A stretch of 64,000 bases of DNA from Flavobacteriales bacterium. Its GTDB lineage: Bacteria > Bacteroidota > Bacteroidia > Flavobacteriales_D > Crocinitomicaceae. Numbering within the stretch: the first letter of the stretch is position 1; the number at the start of each line of letters is the position of its first letter. Position numbers and translations under genes: made by a program. The notes below the pieces were generated by a model. That model was not told the origin of the DNA. It did not search any database and worked only from the letters and a program-made list of their open reading frames with translations. The stretch covers positions 82,022-146,021 of the forward strand of contig CANJLG010000002.1 in the NCBI GenBank assembly GCA_947475095.1. Direction: 5' to 3'. Positions 62,195-64,000 of the stretch are shown here, one piece after another.

Positions 62195-63270
62195 ATGTTA
62201 TTTCCTTTTAATTTTTCGGCATTTTCAGCCATTTTTAAGGAATCGATCATTTCTTGAATATCACCGTTCATAAACACCCCTAAATTATACATAGTTTTAT
62301 TAATTCGGTGATCCGTTATTCTACCTTGCGGATAATTATAGGTTCTAATTTTTGCCGAACGATCTCCTGTAGAAACCAATGTTTTACGATGAGCAGCACG
62401 TTCATTGTGCAAACGATCTAATTCAGCTTGGTATAAACGAGAGCGAAGCACTGAAATTGCTTGCGCTAAATTCTTATGTTGAGACCGACCATCTTGGCAT
62501 TCTACTACCACACCTGTTGGAATATGGGTTAATCGGATAGCGGATTCTGTCTTGTTTATATGTTGTCCACCAGCACCTGATGCACGGAAGGTATCTTTTC
62601 GGACGTCATTCATATCGAGTTCAAAATCCACTTCTTCCGCTTCAGGTAAAATCGCTACCGTAATAGCCGAGGTATGGACACGTCCTTGCGATTCCGTTTC
62701 AGGAACACGTTGCACCCGATGCACACCCGATTCGAACTTCAACATGCCATAAATTCCTTGACCAGTGATACTCAAGGATATTTCTTTAAAGCCTTTGACA
62801 GAACCTTCAGAAGAGTTAATTATCTCATATTGCCAACCGACATTTTTAAAAAACATGGTATACATACGAAAAACATCCTCGACAAAAATACAGGCTTCAT
62901 CCCCACCCGTTCCAGAGCGTAATTCCATGATGGCATTTTTATCATCTTCCGGATCTTTAGGAATCAGCATCAATTTTATTTCTTCTTCGAGGACAGGCTT
63001 ACTTTTCTCTAATTCATCAATTTCCATCTTTGCCATTTCGCGCATTTCAGGATCCTTTTCACTTTCCAACATGGCCCTGGAGCTTTGAATATTCTCTAGA
63101 AGATTTTTGTATTGTTTATAAATGATGTTGAGGAGATCTAAATCACGGTATTCTTTATTCAATTTAACATAGCGCTCCATGTCCGAAATAATGGCGGGAT
63201 CGGTAATTAAATTACCCACTTCAAGAAAACGGTAATGAATGGCTTCTAACTTAGAAAGTAAATCTGTCAT
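62191..63270 (-). CDS. prfA: Peptide chain release factor 1
   Basis: RF1 recognises UAA and UAG and triggers peptide release. The 359-residue protein has the GGQ motif in GAGGQHINKTES (234-236). In the codon-recognition motif, P-x-T is PET (190-192). RSGTGGDEACIF and SQGRVHTSAITVAILPE are further signatures. The start at 63270 matches the family's N-terminus; an in-frame ATG seven codons upstream lies between the start and the promoter. pyrF overlaps its stop. Confidence 0.97.
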   Translation of the reverse strand: MTDLLSKLEAIHYRFLEVGNLITDPAIISDMERYVKLNKEYRDLDLLNIIYKQYKNLLENIQSSRAMLESEKDPEMREMAKMEIDELEKSKPVLEEEIKLMLIPKDPEDDKNAIMELRSGTGGDEACIFVEDVFRMYTMFFKNVGWQYEIINSSEGSVKGFKEISLSITGQGIYGMLKFESGVHRVQRVPETESQGRVHTSAITVAILPEAEEVDFELDMNDVRKDTFRASGAGGQHINKTESAIRLTHIPTGVVVECQDGRSQHKNLAQAISVLRSRLYQAELDRLHNERAAHRKTLVSTGDRSAKIRTYNYPQGRITDHRINKTMYNLGVFMNGDIQEMIDSLKMAENAEKLKGNNI

Positions 63271-63288
63271 GCTTAAAAAAAACGTAGG

Positions 63289-63318
63289 CAAATGTACGCA
63301 CTATCTAGCAGAAACAAA
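63289..63318 (-). promoter_or_regulatory. Promoter of prfA-pyrF
   Basis: On the minus strand TTTG (63318-63315), 18 bases, then TACATTTG (63296 to 63289): both boxes match the Bacteroidota consensus, spacing one short of ideal. The leader is about 12 bases to the ATG at 63270. Confidence 0.65.
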
Positions 63319-63608
63319 AGTTAAGGACGGTAGTCGCGAATCTATCATTCATGATATGAACGCGCAGTATTGGGTAAAGAGAAATCAAGGTATAAGTTAT
63401 TTTGGAATGATCGCCTCACATGTTAGCACAAAAGCATTCAACAAATCAGAAGCCTTTTGATGATTTATAAGAAATAAGTGTATATTCGTACATACGCAAT
63501 AAACCTGCGCATATACAACAATATATAGTTTATTGAAGAAGGTTTGTAGCGTGTATAAGTAAGTTATGCCTCATTGTAGGACGACACAACAAACAGACAA
63601 AATTAAGA
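63319..63608. other. Intergenic region with short inverted repeats and a cassette-like leader
   Basis: A 290-base non-coding stretch between prfA and the SDR gene. I see no gene, RNA or terminator. Inverted repeats are AATAAAC (63498-63504)/GTTTATT (63528-63534) and TGTATAT (63479-63485)/ATATACA (63511-63517). From about 63564 the sequence TTATGCCTCATTG, then ACGACACAACAAACAGAC, runs up to the ATG: purine- and C-rich and almost free of T, unlike other leaders in the window. Confidence 0.45.
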
Positions 63609-64000
63609 ATGAAAAAAGCTATAATAATTGGGGCGACATCTGGAATAGGTAAAGGACTTGCAAAACTTTTGGCTGACAACAATTATAAAATTGGCTTGAC
63701 AGGAAGACGCGTTGAATTGCTAAATGAATTAAAAAACGAGAATCCAAATTTTTATATAAAATCATTTGACATCAATGATACAAATGTTGTTGGACAGAAA
63801 TTAGATGAACTTACCACAGAACTTGGCGGACTTGATTTATTAATTATTAGTTCGGGCATTGGCGACATAAATGAGAACCTAGACTTTGAAATAGAAAAGC
63901 GAACAATAGACACGAATGTATTAGGTTTTACTTGTGTTGCAGATTGGACTTTTAACTATTTAGAAAAACAAAAATCAGGACATTTAGTTGCAATAAGTTC
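63609..64000 (+). CDS. SDR-family NAD(P)-dependent oxidoreductase (3' end outside window)
   Basis: The first 130 residues of a short-chain dehydrogenase/reductase. The Rossmann cofactor motif is GATSGIGKG (8-16). Arg near LTGRR suggests NADPH preference. The NNAG-equivalent is LIISSGIGD, and the catalytic serine region HLVAISS is just reached. The YxxxK pair is beyond the window. Substrate is unknown. The ATG at 63609 is the only suitable start. The upstream leader composition differs from neighbouring genes, raising the possibility of recent acquisition. Confidence 0.88.
   Translation, partial: MKKAIIIGATSGIGKGLAKLLADNNYKIGLTGRRVELLNELKNENPNFYIKSFDINDTNVVGQKLDELTTELGGLDLLIISSGIGDINENLDFEIEKRTIDTNVLGFTCVADWTFNYLEKQKSGHLVAIS

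Noticed and set aside
63239..63460. Plus-strand open frame of 73 codons
   Set aside because: It begins inside prfA on the opposite strand, overlaps the prfA promoter, and its product has no recognisable pattern or signal.

Overview
The window comes from an AT-rich member of Bacteroidota, most likely order Flavobacteriales. The reasons are: TAnnTTTG-type -7 promoter elements; no obvious Shine-Dalgarno sequences; a type IX secretion (T9SS) C-terminal sorting domain; families restricted to or typical of this phylum (DUF6427, DUF4293, DUF5686, DUF6952); a DnaE polymerase fused to a proofreading exonuclease; and the neighbour pairs thioesterase-dnaA, purD-DUF6427 and prfA-pyrF. A family-level guess such as Crocinitomicaceae is possible but not proven. 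Most of the window is ordinary core chromosome.

Layout. 1-4.4 kb: the 3' end of dnaN, then rlmN, a SirB1-like gene, a small lipoprotein, a ureohydrolase and a thioesterase, ending at dnaA (4.4-5.8 kb). 5.9-9.8 kb: three secreted or membrane proteins of unknown function read in the dnaA direction. 9.8-12.5 kb: a reverse operon of sprT-like, manC and dusB. 12.6-15.7 kb: an MlaEF-type transporter pair, tRNA-Leu and trigger factor. 15.8-18.0 kb: a peroxide-defence module with oxyR divergent from peroxiredoxin, thioredoxin and a DUF6952 gene. 18.0-18.7 kb: the only clearly decayed, repeat-rich stretch, containing the tail of a lost T9SS cargo gene and two 181-bp repeats downstream of tRNA-Phe. 18.8-25.2 kb: coaX and envelope genes (outer membrane protein, LptC, DUF5686), then dksA-like and lspA in reverse. 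25.3-32.3 kb: DUF6427, purQ, purD, a CorC-like protein, a HAD phosphatase, ruvB and queG. 32.3-39.0 kb: an M1 aminopeptidase with an amino-acid permease, aroC, DUF4293 and an ABC-F protein.

39.0-42.1 kb: a compact reverse cluster of exported enzymes, namely two paralogous M15 peptidases behind an SH3-like protein, plus an M14-like protein with its own promoter. 42.2-46.3 kb: an outer membrane protein, Nif3, a zinc-ribbon protein and a T9SS cargo protein. 46.4-52.8 kb: dnaE, an Ig-like lipoprotein and msrC. 52.9-61.1 kb: a DnaQ-like exonuclease, then a seven-gene reverse operon (BamA/TamA-like, two glycosyltransferases, rdgB, pepT, holA, rsmE). 61.2-64.0 kb: a 46-residue lipoprotein, pyrF, prfA and the start of an SDR oxidoreductase that may be recently acquired.

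No CRISPR array, insertion sequence, prophage or recognisable defence system was seen. The observations most worth following are: (1) several genes whose -7 element lies exactly four bases before the start codon, predicting leaderless mRNAs; (2) the repeat and pseudogene patch next to tRNA-Phe; (3) the M14-like/M15/M15/SH3 envelope cluster; (4) the uncharacterised triad behind dnaA; and (5) the cassette-like junction in front of the final SDR gene.
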